Positions 15,512 to 22,844 of a DNA stretch of 41,292 nucleotides are shown piece by piece. The position numbers and the translations under genes are program-made. The notes beneath the pieces are model-generated. The model saw only the letters and a program-made list of their open reading frames with translations. It ran no database searches and was not told where the DNA came from. The DNA is from CAYMOV01 sp964392085. GTDB taxonomy: Bacteria; Oederibacteriota; Muellerivitia; Muellerivitales; Muellerivitaceae. The stretch is from assembly GCA_964392085.1 (NCBI GenBank), contig CAYMOV010000017.1:1-41292 (forward strand). The letters are read 5' to 3'. The stretch's first letter is position 1. Each line of letters begins with the position of its first letter.

Positions 15512-16054
15512 TTAGAGGTTCGACTGACCCGGCCTACCCGACTTCACCTTCAGGTGTTTTTCCTCTGGTTCCTCCACCCGTTTGCCCCTAAAGATGGCCA
15601 CTTCGCCCGTCCGGACCATCTCCAGGAGGCCGTAGGGTTTCAGGAGCTCGACCAAGGCGTCCACCTTGGATTCTTTCCCGGTCACTTCCAGGGTCAGGCT
15701 CTTGAGGGCAACGTCGACGACCTTCGCGTCGAAGCATTGGGCGATCTCCATGACGTGGCTCCGGTTCGAAGAGTCCACCTTGATCTTCAGGAGGGCCAGG
15801 TCCCGCGCGATGAAATCGGTCGCGGTCAGGTCCTCCACCCGGATGACGTCGATCAGCTTGTTGAGCTGCTTCTCGACCTGGTCGATCACCCGTTCCTCGC
15901 CCCGGGTGACGATGGTCATCCGGGAAACCTTCGGGTTGTCGGTGACCCCGACCACCAGGCTGTCGATGTTGTAGCCCCGCGCCGCGAAGAGGTTGGACAC
16001 CCGGGCCAGCACGCCGTGTTGGTTCTTCACCCAAACCGAGATGGTGTGTCGCAT
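15512..16054 (-). CDS. ilvN: Acetolactate synthase small (regulatory) subunit
   Basis: Regulatory subunit that confers valine feedback control on IlvB. An N-terminal ACT domain is plain (ISVWVKNQHGVLARVSNLFA then RGYNIDSLVVG), with the asparagine and glycine positions that contact the effector. The C-terminal ALS-SSU domain follows (KVDSSNRSHVMEIAQCFDAK). At 180 residues it is close to the long bacterial form. It begins 1 nt after the ilvB stop, so the subunits are co-translated. I call it ilvN by position; ilvH would be an equally valid name. Confidence 0.96.
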   Translation of the reverse strand: MRHTISVWVKNQHGVLARVSNLFAARGYNIDSLVVGVTDNPKVSRMTIVTRGEERVIDQVEKQLNKLIDVIRVEDLTATDFIARDLALLKIKVDSSNRSHVMEIAQCFDAKVVDVALKSLTLEVTGKESKVDALVELLKPYGLLEMVRTGEVAIFRGKRVEEPEEKHLKVKSGRPGQSNL

Positions 16055-16055
16055 T

Positions 16056-17819
16056 TTATTTCCTCCCCTTGGCGCGGGCCGGAGTCTTGTTGGCGGCCAT
16101 TTCCTTGCGGGCCAGGGCCTCGTCCTCGGCCTTGGAAAGCACCATGTCCTTGTTGGCCCCGCCGGCGGGGACCATCGGGTAAACGTGCTCTTCCTCGTCG
16201 ATCAGGATCTCGACCAGGGCGGGCCCTTTTTGGGAGAAGGCCTCCTCGAGCACCGAGGTGGTGTCCTTGGCCGTGTCGGCGCGGAACCCCGCGACGCCGT
16301 AGGCGTCCGCCAGCTTCAGGAAGTCCGGCTGGGACGGGATCGAGGTGCTGGCGTAACGCTTGCCGTAGAACAGGTCCTGCCACTGCTTGACCATCCCCAG
16401 GAACTTGTTGTTGAGGATCACGACCTTCACGTTCAGGTTGTGTTCCTTCGCGACGGCCAGTTCCTGCAATGTCATCTGGAAGCTCCCATCCCCCGCGATG
16501 TCGATGACCAGGGAATTCGGGTGCGCGAAAGCCACCCCGATGGCGGCCGGGAAGCCGAAGCCCATGGTTCCCAGGCCCCCCGAGGTGATCCAGCGCCGGG
16601 GCTTGTCGAACCCGTAGAACTGGGCGGCCCACATCTGGTGTTGGCCGACCTCGGTGGTGATGAAGGCGTCGCCCTTGGTGATGCGGTGGATTTCCTTGAC
16701 CGCGAACTGCGGCTTCACCTTGCCCTTGGGGTCCTGCTGGAATGCCAGGGGATGCTTTTCATGCCACCGGTCCAGGTCCGCGTACCAGGCCTCGTACTCC
16801 GAGGTGCCCACGGCCTTGGTCAGGGCGTTCAGGATGGTGGTCATGTCGCCCAGGACGTGGGCGTCCACCGCGACGTTCTTGCCGATGGAGGTCGGGTCGA
16901 CGTCGATGTGGACCTTCTTGGAGTTCGGCGAGAACTCGGCCAGCTTGCCGGTCACCCGGTCGTCGAACCGCGCCCCGATGGCGATCAAAAGGTCGCAATG
17001 GGTGGAGGCCAGGTTGGCCCGGTAGCTCCCGTGCATGCCCAGCATGTCCACGAACTGCCGGTCCTTGGCCGGGTAGGCGCCCAGGCCCATCAAGGTCAGG
17101 GTGACGGGGATGTTGGCCCGGCGGGCGAACTTGTAAAGGGCGTCCGAGGCGTTGGCGTTCACGACGCCGCCCCCGGCGTAGATCAGGGGACGCTTGGAGG
17201 CCTTGACCAGCTCGGCGATCTTGTCCACCTGCTTCCAGTCGATGGCCGGGACGAACTTCTCCAGGGGGATGGACGAGCCCTTGGGGATGGGGACCGCCGC
17301 CGAGGCCGCCGCGATGTTCTTGGGCAGGTCCACCAGGACCGGGCCGGGCCGACCCGTGCGGGCGATGAAAAAGGCGTCCCGGAGGATCTGGGGCAATTCG
17401 TCGATGTGCTTCACCAGGAAGTTGTGCTTGGTGCAGGACCGGGTGATGCCGACCACGTCGGCTTCCTGGAAGGCGTCGGTGCCGATGAGGGGCAGGGCGA
17501 CCTGGCCCGTGATGGCCACCAGGGGAACGGAATCCATGTAGGCGTCGGCCAGGCCCGTGACGATGTTCGTGGCGCCGGGGCCCGAGGTCACCACGGCGAC
17601 CCCGACCTTGCCGGTGGACTTGGCGTAGCCCTCGGCCATGTGGATCGCGCCCTGCTCGTGGCGGGTGTCGATGAGCTTGATCCGGTGGCGGTTCTGGTAG
17701 AGCTCGTCGTAAACCGGCAGGATGGCTCCCCCGGTCAGGCCGAAACAAAGGTCCACGCCCTCATCGACCAGGATGTCGACGAGGATCTGGGCTCCGGTTC
17801 TCATTTTGGCGTTCGCCAT
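16056..17819 (-). CDS. ilvB: Acetolactate synthase large (catalytic) subunit
   Basis: ThDP-dependent enzyme that joins two pyruvates, or pyruvate and 2-oxobutyrate, in the first common step of valine, leucine and isoleucine synthesis. Visible features are the catalytic glutamate region RHEQGAIHMAEGYA, VTSGPGATNIVTGLADAY, a central FAD-binding domain (LIAIGARFDDRVTGKL), and the ThDP-Mg motif from GDGSFQMTLQEL to VKVVILNN. From the ATG at 17817-17819 it has 587 residues, normal for the family, with AGGAAG about 8 nt upstream. An in-frame ATG at 17903 adds 28 atypical residues. Expression is probably governed by the attenuator at 18000-18133. Confidence 0.97.
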   Translation of the reverse strand: MANAKMRTGAQILVDILVDEGVDLCFGLTGGAILPVYDELYQNRHRIKLIDTRHEQGAIHMAEGYAKSTGKVGVAVVTSGPGATNIVTGLADAYMDSVPLVAITGQVALPLIGTDAFQEADVVGITRSCTKHNFLVKHIDELPQILRDAFFIARTGRPGPVLVDLPKNIAAASAAVPIPKGSSIPLEKFVPAIDWKQVDKIAELVKASKRPLIYAGGGVVNANASDALYKFARRANIPVTLTLMGLGAYPAKDRQFVDMLGMHGSYRANLASTHCDLLIAIGARFDDRVTGKLAEFSPNSKKVHIDVDPTSIGKNVAVDAHVLGDMTTILNALTKAVGTSEYEAWYADLDRWHEKHPLAFQQDPKGKVKPQFAVKEIHRITKGDAFITTEVGQHQMWAAQFYGFDKPRRWITSGGLGTMGFGFPAAIGVAFAHPNSLVIDIAGDGSFQMTLQELAVAKEHNLNVKVVILNNKFLGMVKQWQDLFYGKRYASTSIPSQPDFLKLADAYGVAGFRADTAKDTTSVLEEAFSQKGPALVEILIDEEEHVYPMVPAGGANKDMVLSKAEDEALARKEMAANKTPARAKGRK

Positions 17820-17999
17820 GACGTCACTTCCTTTTCTTCGCCCTGAGGTGGGGGCGGCTGGACCGAAAGGCCCTGATTTTACACGAATCACTGTGGTTTT
17901 CATGCGTTCCCGGCGGCCCTCAAGGCCTTTTTAACCGGGATTTATCGCGAAAAACGTCCTGGAACGGGGGATTTGGCTGGGGGCGGGGGGAAAGCGGCT

Positions 18000-18043
18000 A
18001 AAAAAAAAGCCGCGGGACCCCGCCTTTGGCGGGATCCCGCGGC
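18000..18043 (-). terminator. Attenuator terminator upstream of ilvB
   Basis: On the minus strand a 16-bp stem (18028-18043 with 18009-18024, one G-U pair, AAA loop) is followed by nine T residues (18000-18008). It lies 12 nt after the leader-peptide stop and about 180 nt before the ilvB ATG, in the position of a transcription attenuator. GGCGGCGATC in the leader (18062-18071) can pair with GATCCCGCC in the terminator 5' arm (18028-18036) with one bulged base, a candidate antiterminator. Confidence 0.9.
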
Positions 18044-18055
18044 CACGAGGGTCGC

Positions 18056-18133
18056 TTAGGCGATCGCCGCCTCCGGACGTACGTCCACTACCCCAAGTAC
18101 GAGAAGAAGGTTGTGGTTGGGTCCGAAGGTCAC
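18056..18133 (-). CDS. ilv operon leader peptide (25 codons)
   Basis: A GTG at 18131-18133 with AGGAG 7 nt upstream opens a 25-codon frame that stops at TAA 18056-18058. Its middle reads LLLVLGVVDV, and it ends in AAIA. Nine of 25 codons specify leucine, valine or isoleucine, clustered just before the region that can pair with the terminator arm. This is the design of amino-acid-sensing leader peptides such as ivbL of E. coli: if charged Leu/Val tRNA is scarce, the ribosome stalls and transcription continues into ilvB. The frame sits between a consensus promoter and a strong terminator, so it is very unlikely to be chance. I do not recognise this exact peptide. Two perfect palindromes, GGACGTACGTCC (18075-18086) and GGCGATCGCC (18059-18068), lie inside it and could form pause structures. 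Confidence 0.85.
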   Translation of the reverse strand: MTFGPNHNLLLVLGVVDVRPEAAIA

Positions 18134-18161
18134 GGCTCGCTCCTAAAACTACAGTGGGTGG

Positions 18162-18190
18162 ATTCTAAAGGGCCGCCCGTGGAATGTCAA
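18162..18190 (-). promoter_or_regulatory. Consensus sigma70 promoter of the ilv leader
   Basis: On the minus strand TTGACA (18185-18190), exactly 17 nt, TAGAAT (18162-18167). Transcription would start near 18155, about 20 nt before the leader GTG. It lies just after the stop of the membrane-protein gene ending at 18226, so it separates the ilv cluster from the ABC-exporter genes. Confidence 0.82.
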
Positions 18191-18225
18191 GCGCCGCCCC
18201 CAATACACCTGGCGGATCCGGGGGT

Positions 18226-18963
18226 TTAAATCCCCAGGAATTGATGGAGGCCCGCCATCAAAAGCGCCAAGACCATCCAAGCGGAAAGCATCCACCGCCA
18301 GCCATGGTCCAACCCACCCAACTCCCTTCCCTCGGCTTGGCGGAGGTCGTAGGCCAACCCATAAAGGAGCCCGGTCAGTCCCAAACTGCCGAGCCCCAAG
18401 GCCAGCCTCGACCAGGGAAAAAGGGGCAGGTCCGCCACCATCACCGAGGAGAGCCCGAGGAAAAATGCCATCCAGGTGATGAGCCAAGCCCCAGCGAAAT
18501 GGGAGCGCCAGGTGGGCGGCTGGTAAAGGGGATGGCCGGACGGTCCCGCCCAATCCAGGAGCTTGAAGAAAACCAGCAGGAACAGGACCCCCAAGGCCAG
18601 GAGATCGAGCGGTTCCCACCCCCCGGAATTCCGGACCAACGCCGTCACGGTGTCGATCCAGTAAAGCGCGTAGGCCGCGGCCCAAGTCCAGGCCACCCTG
18701 CGGGTCGGGAGGGCCGGGGTCCAGCGGACCAGCACCGCGCCCGAGAGGGCGAAGAAACCCACCGACATCGGCACCAGGTCCATGGTCCGGAAGGGGAAGA
18801 TCTTGTCGCCGTCGAGGAAAACCGCCAATCCGTGTGAGTACCGGAAGATCGGGAAGGCCAACAGGGCCGACAGGTACAACCCCGCCGTCATTACCACCAA
18901 CAACGCCACCTCGAAGCCGGCGGAAAATTTTTCCCAGGGGGTCATAGGGGCGGGGGTTTCCAT
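18226..18963 (-). CDS. Polytopic membrane protein of unknown function, linked to an ABC exporter
   Basis: A 245-residue protein with about seven hydrophobic segments (VALLVVMTAGLYLSALLAF, VGFFALSGAVLV, AWTWAAAYALYWIDTV, LLALGVLFLLVFFKLLDW, GAWLITWMAFFLGLSSVMV, LALGLGSLGLTGLLYGLAY, MLSAWMVLALLMAGLHQFL). I recognise no family and see no enzymatic motif. It starts 4 nt after the stop of the ABC permease, so it is probably the third gene of that operon and may be an accessory component of the transporter. An AGGAAA about 9 nt before the ATG supports the start. Confidence 0.75.
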   Translation of the reverse strand: METPAPMTPWEKFSAGFEVALLVVMTAGLYLSALLAFPIFRYSHGLAVFLDGDKIFPFRTMDLVPMSVGFFALSGAVLVRWTPALPTRRVAWTWAAAYALYWIDTVTALVRNSGGWEPLDLLALGVLFLLVFFKLLDWAGPSGHPLYQPPTWRSHFAGAWLITWMAFFLGLSSVMVADLPLFPWSRLALGLGSLGLTGLLYGLAYDLRQAEGRELGGLDHGWRWMLSAWMVLALLMAGLHQFLGI

Positions 18964-18967
18964 TCGG

Positions 18968-20674
18968 TCAGATTTCCTGTTCCGTGAGCCGCCGCTCCCC
19001 CAGGGCCAACGGAAGGATCACGGCCGCGGCCACGACCCCGGCCAAGTACAAGGCTGGGACCCAGGCTTCCCAAGGGGAGGTCCGGAAGACCTCCGGGTGC
19101 CGTAGATAATAAACCCGGACCGGGGTGGCTTCCACCAAAAGCACCAGTGAGATGAAGGTCACGGACGCCATGACGTAAACGTACCCGCCCAGGCTCGTGG
19201 AGATCTGCGAGGCGTTGTCCGACTTGAAGTAGGTGAAGACCCCGCCCAGGCCCACCCCCAGGGCCGTCAAGCCCAGGGCGAGGATCGCCATGGTCCCCAA
19301 GGAAAGGGTCGCCATGAAGAGGTCCACCTTCATGACCTGGATCGAGACCCCCATCACGGCCAGGGATAGGGCGGTCATGGGCAGGAAGGCCAACAGGAAC
19401 TTGCCCCAGAGGATTCCCCGGATGGTCAGGGGGCTGGAACGGATGATCCAGAAGGACCGGCCTTCCAGGCTGACCGTGGGAAAGATGTAACGGACGCCCA
19501 CGGCGGACACGATGAAGCCCGAGAAGCCCATGGAAAGGAAGAAAATCAGGTTCCGGTAGTCCGCGTAGGCGTCCAACGGGATCCGGCGGTAGTTATAGAG
19601 GTACACGCCGATCAAACTCAGGAGAAGGGACAACTGCGCCCATTGGGTCGGGTCCCGGCTGAACACCAGGAGGTCCTTCACCAGGAGTGCCCTTAAGGGG
19701 GGCGGCAGGAAACCGAAAAGCCTGTTGAGCCAAGGCCCCACCCGGCCCCGCCTGGGCGCCGGCAAGCCCACGGACTCCTGGGCGTTATACCACCCCTTCT
19801 CGAAAAACCGTGAGGACAGCGCCAGGAACGCCCACCCCAGGGGAAGGCCGATGCCCAGGAGTTTCCCCAAGCCCGCCAGCAAAAGCGATGTCCGCTGGTA
19901 CAAGGCCCCCAAGACGGCCTGGGCGGCCCAGGCGCCCGGTAGGTACGGCGCCGCGGGGGTTCGGAGTTCCTCCAGGTATTGGGACCAAGTCCCCAGTTGG
20001 TCGGAACTTTGGGTGAAGACCTCGGGCCGGGACATCCGCAGGACCACGGAAACGACCGCCAGCCCCAGGACCCCCAGCAGAAGCATGGAATCCCGGATCT
20101 GCCGGGCCGGGAAAAACCGCATCAGGAGGGTGGTCACGGAGAAACCCAAGGCGGCCGGAAGGGCGAGGAAAAGCGTGAGGACCCCGAAGGAAACGATCCC
20201 GAAGAGCCATCCGCCCCGAAAGACCGCGCCATAGGCCGCGAGGATCGGGAGGAACAGCAAGGCCGGCATCCAGGCCGAGGAAAGCCAGGACTCCAGGAAT
20301 TTGGCGGTGACCACCGCCGATCGGCGCAGCGGCAGGGCCATCAGGAGGTTCAAGTCCGTGGATAGGAACGCCGTCGAGATGGTCACCACGACGTTGGAGA
20401 AAAACACCAGGGCGAAGACCGTGAGGAACAGAAGGGACAGCAGCCTCTCGGCCAGCACCGTTCCCATGAGTTGGATGGACGTGAAATACGTGAGGACCCG
20501 CTCGAAGATGAAGTAGATCCAAGCCAGGAAAAAGGCCCCGAAGACCACCCCCGACAGGAGCTTGAGCCAGACGAAGGCCCCGCCCCGCCTGAATCCGTTG
20601 GCCGATTGCCGGGTCTGGACCAGCGCCAGGCCCCGGAGGGTCGCGAAATACCCGGCGGAAGGCTGGTCGGTCAC
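18968..20674 (-). CDS. ABC exporter permease (ABC-2-like, large form)
   Basis: A 568-residue protein with about twelve hydrophobic segments in two halves, including GVVFGAFFLAWIYFIFERVL, LLFLTVFALVFFSNVVVTIS and, near the C-terminus, YLAGVVAAAVILPLALGE. LPLRRSAVVTAKFLESWLSS resembles the coupling region seen in ABC-2-type permeases, while the length matches duplicated ABC_tran_2-like exporters. The GTG start overlaps the ATPase stop (GTGA), so the two proteins are made together and surely form one transporter in the inner membrane. The substrate is unknown. Confidence 0.85.
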   Translation of the reverse strand: MTDQPSAGYFATLRGLALVQTRQSANGFRRGGAFVWLKLLSGVVFGAFFLAWIYFIFERVLTYFTSIQLMGTVLAERLLSLLFLTVFALVFFSNVVVTISTAFLSTDLNLLMALPLRRSAVVTAKFLESWLSSAWMPALLFLPILAAYGAVFRGGWLFGIVSFGVLTLFLALPAALGFSVTTLLMRFFPARQIRDSMLLLGVLGLAVVSVVLRMSRPEVFTQSSDQLGTWSQYLEELRTPAAPYLPGAWAAQAVLGALYQRTSLLLAGLGKLLGIGLPLGWAFLALSSRFFEKGWYNAQESVGLPAPRRGRVGPWLNRLFGFLPPPLRALLVKDLLVFSRDPTQWAQLSLLLSLIGVYLYNYRRIPLDAYADYRNLIFFLSMGFSGFIVSAVGVRYIFPTVSLEGRSFWIIRSSPLTIRGILWGKFLLAFLPMTALSLAVMGVSIQVMKVDLFMATLSLGTMAILALGLTALGVGLGGVFTYFKSDNASQISTSLGGYVYVMASVTFISLVLLVEATPVRVYYLRHPEVFRTSPWEAWVPALYLAGVVAAAVILPLALGERRLTEQEI

Positions 20675-21420
20675 GGGATGGCCTCGGGGGCTTCCCGGGC
20701 GCTTCCGGTGAGTTCCAGGAAGACCGATTCCAGGTCCACGTCGCCTTGGCCGGTTCGTCCCCGCAGTTCCTCCAGGGTCCCGAGCGCGATGAGTTTCGCC
20801 CGGTGGATGATGCCGATGCGGTGGCAGAGCTTTTGGGCCACCTCCAGGGTGTGGGTGGACAACATGATGGTGACCCCTTCTTGGGACAACTTGGAGAAGA
20901 GGTCCTTGACCAGTTTGGCGGCGGCCGGGTCCAGGCCCACCATGGGTTCATCCACGATGAGGGCGCGGGGCCGGGGCAGGAGCGCCCCCGCCATCACGAC
21001 CTTTTGTTTCATCCCGTGGGAAAAGCCCTCGATCAACTCGTCCCTCCAGGGCAGGAGTCCGAACAGTTCCAGGTAGTCCTCGGCCCGCTTCTCAGTTTCA
21101 GGGCCCTCCAAACCGTACAAGCCCGCCACGAAACGGAGGTATTCGACCGGGGTGAGTTTTTCATAGAGGTAGGGTCGATCGGGAATCAACGAGGTGAGGC
21201 GTTTGGCCTGGGACGATTCCCGGACCACGTCAAAGCCGCCGATGGAAGCCCGCCCGGAAGTAGGCAGGAGGAGCCCAGTCAGGATCTTAAGAGTGGTGGT
21301 CTTCCCCGCTCCGTTGGGCCCTAAAAAACCGAATATTTCCCCAGCCCCCACTTCGAGGTTCAAGTCCTCGACCGCCGTCAGGCGCCCATAGCGTTTATAG
21401 AGGTGTTCGATCTTGATCAA
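20671..21420 (-). CDS. ABC transporter ATP-binding protein
   Basis: A 249-residue nucleotide-binding subunit of the CcmA/NatA-like exporter type. Motifs are Walker A GPNGAGKTT (about 35-43), the signature region GFSHGMKQKV in the variant form usual for this class (no LSGGQ), Walker B RALIVDEPMVGLD and the switch histidine in MLSTHTLEVAQ. It pairs with the overlapping permease. The start is a TTG with a weak upstream signal; the reading frame is secure because MIKIEHLYKRYGRLTAVEDL is the family N-terminus. It faces away from the plus-strand gene at 21803 across an AT-rich 382-nt gap. Confidence 0.93.
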   Translation of the reverse strand: MIKIEHLYKRYGRLTAVEDLNLEVGAGEIFGFLGPNGAGKTTTLKILTGLLLPTSGRASIGGFDVVRESSQAKRLTSLIPDRPYLYEKLTPVEYLRFVAGLYGLEGPETEKRAEDYLELFGLLPWRDELIEGFSHGMKQKVVMAGALLPRPRALIVDEPMVGLDPAAAKLVKDLFSKLSQEGVTIMLSTHTLEVAQKLCHRIGIIHRAKLIALGTLEELRGRTGQGDVDLESVFLELTGSAREAPEAIP

Positions 21421-21661
21421 GGAATAGTCCCGGGTACGTCGTGATGGTGCCCTACCTTTCTACCCTCCCACAGCCGGTTAAAAAAGGGGGATGGATAAAA
21501 AGCCTTATAAATCAGGCCATCGTCCACAGCCAAAAAGACCCCAAAATTCATCTCAAATTGAGGTTATAAATTCGGCCAAATAATGATTTTTTGTCAGAAA
21601 CCATTGTATTTACTGGATTTTTGCCCCATTCATTACGCCAATTTAAGGCAATATATCGAAG

Positions 21662-21681
21662 CACGTCATAACACGTCATAA
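21662..21681. repeat. Two tandem copies of CACGTCATAA (candidate operator)
   Basis: CACGTCATAA occurs at 21662-21671 and again directly at 21672-21681. The second copy ends 19 nt before the -35 box of the promoter at 21701. Spacing of one helical turn between copies is typical for cooperative binding of an activator or repressor. No regulator is assigned. Confidence 0.55.
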
Positions 21682-21700
21682 TTTATCTTAGTTAATGGAA

Positions 21701-21729
21701 TTGACAATACACAAGGTGGATTGTAATAT
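21701..21729 (+). promoter_or_regulatory. Near-consensus sigma70 promoter for the HNH-repeat gene
   Basis: TTGACA (21701-21706), exactly 17 nt, TAATAT (21724-21729). The predicted start is near 21736, giving an untranslated leader of about 67 nt before the ATG at 21803, where GGGAG provides the ribosome binding site. Confidence 0.8.
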
Positions 21730-21802
21730 TCGTAAAGGCAAGACAAACCAACCCTGCCGCAAGCCTTATCGTGAGGGTGGTAATTAGCCTGGGAGAAAAG
21801 TC

Positions 21803-22276
21803 ATGAAGCAGAAATGGTCGAAACAACGGATCATCGACACCATCAAGGACCTCCATAAACAGGGGGTCGACATCTCCGCCAGCAACATTTCCAAGAACCA
21901 TATCCCCCTTTTCACGGCCTCCTGTTCCCGCCGCTACTTCGGCAGTTGGGGCAACGCGGTCCGTTCCGCGGGGTTGGACTACGACAAGATCCTTGAGGCC
22001 GGCAAGGAACGCCGCCGGAGCAAGCTGACCAAATGGACGAAGGAGACCGTGTTGGTGGAAATCCGCCGGGCCCAGTCCAAGATGCTGCTCACCACCTACC
22101 GGGACCGGCTGGCCCTCTATTCGGCGGCCCGCCGCGAGTACGGCAGTTGGAAGCAGGCCTTGGAAGCCGCGGGATACCGCCTCACCAAGGGTTCCCACAA
22201 GAACGCCAACCAGATCTTTTCGCAGGAAGAGACCGCCGCCGCGACCGCGGCTCCCGCCGCCGCCCAAACCGCTTAA
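21803..22276 (+). CDS. Small basic protein with two HNH-associated (PF18780-like) repeats
   Basis: A 157-residue protein containing two copies of a repeat of about 55 residues. Copy 1 starts KWSKQRIIDTIKDLHKQG at residue 4 and ends YFGSWGNAVRSAGLDY (45-60). Copy 2 starts KWTKETVLVEIRRAQ at 77 and ends EYGSWKQALEAAGYRL (112-127). The W[ST]K...GSW..A...AG pattern matches the 'homing endonuclease associated repeat' as I recall it, a putative DNA-binding helical module. No HNH nuclease motif is present, so it is probably not a nuclease. The C-terminus is an Ala-rich tail (AAATAAPAAAQTA). It is the only plus-strand gene here, with its own strong promoter and terminator. A DNA-binding or nucleoid role is an inference. 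Confidence 0.85.
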   Translation: MKQKWSKQRIIDTIKDLHKQGVDISASNISKNHIPLFTASCSRRYFGSWGNAVRSAGLDYDKILEAGKERRRSKLTKWTKETVLVEIRRAQSKMLLTTYRDRLALYSAARREYGSWKQALEAAGYRLTKGSHKNANQIFSQEETAAATAAPAAAQTA

Positions 22277-22290
22277 CCCCTATCGTCTCG

Positions 22291-22322
22291 GCCCATCGCC
22301 CCCCGGGGCGGTGGGCTTTTTT
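22291..22322 (+). terminator. Rho-independent terminator after the HNH-repeat gene
   Basis: GCCCATCGCCCC (22291-22302) pairs with GGGGCGGTGGGC (22305-22316), one G-U, followed by TTTTTT. It ends at the stop codon of the convergent HIT gene, so it insulates that gene from plus-strand transcription. Confidence 0.88.
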
Positions 22323-22821
22323 ATTTCCCCTTCACTGAAGCTCCACGAAACTCCTTCTGCATCTTCTCCAGCGTCCGTTGGGGGTGCTCCACGATCACCC
22401 GGGCCTGACCCAGTAAGTCCATGAAACCCACTTCCCGCTTATAGCGGGGCACGACGTGCAGGTGCAGGTGGCGGATCGAAGCCCCGCTATGTTCCCCCAG
22501 GTTCCACCCCAAATTGAAACCCGGCGCCCCATAGACCCCCTCCAACACCCGGATGCCCAGTTGGGCGGCGCGGTGGACCGCCAGGGCTTCCCGGTCTTTG
22601 AGGTCCCCGTAGGACTCCAAATGCCTCTTCGGGAACACCATCAGGTGCCCCGGGTTATAAGGGTAAAGGTTCAGGCAGATCGCCACCGTGGGGTTCTCCC
22701 AGACCAAAAGGGATTTCACTTTGGGGTCCTTCTGCAGGACCGAACAAAGGATGCAGTCCACCTGGGGGCGCAAGCCCCGGCAGTAATCCAATTTGTCCGG
22801 GACGAATAACTGGTTTTTCAT
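22321..22821 (-). CDS. HIT family protein (nucleotide hydrolase or phosphorylase)
   Basis: Histidine-triad protein of 166 residues. The catalytic triad is H118-H120-H122 in RHLHLHVVPRY. Upstream are C23-x2-C26 (a likely zinc site with later histidines), WENPTVAICLNLYPYNPGHLM and FNLGWNLGEHSGAS. The long N-terminus and this nucleotide-binding segment fit the Ap4A phosphorylase-like branch better than the short HINT branch. Such enzymes split dinucleoside polyphosphates or AMP-linked compounds. It lies downstream of the cardiolipin synthase gene in the same direction, 23-32 nt away, so is probably co-transcribed. Confidence 0.93.
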   Translation of the reverse strand: MKNQLFVPDKLDYCRGLRPQVDCILCSVLQKDPKVKSLLVWENPTVAICLNLYPYNPGHLMVFPKRHLESYGDLKDREALAVHRAAQLGIRVLEGVYGAPGFNLGWNLGEHSGASIRHLHLHVVPRYKREVGFMDLLGQARVIVEHPQRTLEKMQKEFRGASVKGK

Positions 22822-22844
22822 GGGGCCTCCACGATCCGGGTTGA

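Larger units (their letters stand above)
21421..21802. promoter_or_regulatory. AT-rich divergent intergenic region
   Basis: No gene is seen in these 382 nt, whose middle (about 21480-21730) is strikingly AT-rich against GC-rich surroundings. It holds a strong plus-strand promoter (21701-21729), a tandem direct repeat (21662-21681), and a weaker minus-strand candidate for the ABC genes: TTGGCT at 21528-21533, 18 nt, TATAAG at 21504-21509. Stop codons are frequent in all frames. Confidence 0.7.

Noticed and set aside
17820..17903. 28-residue N-terminal extension of IlvB
   Set aside because: The usual IlvB N-terminus begins at MANAKMRTGAQILV, and AGGAAG lies just before 17819. I left open that the upstream ATG is used at low level.
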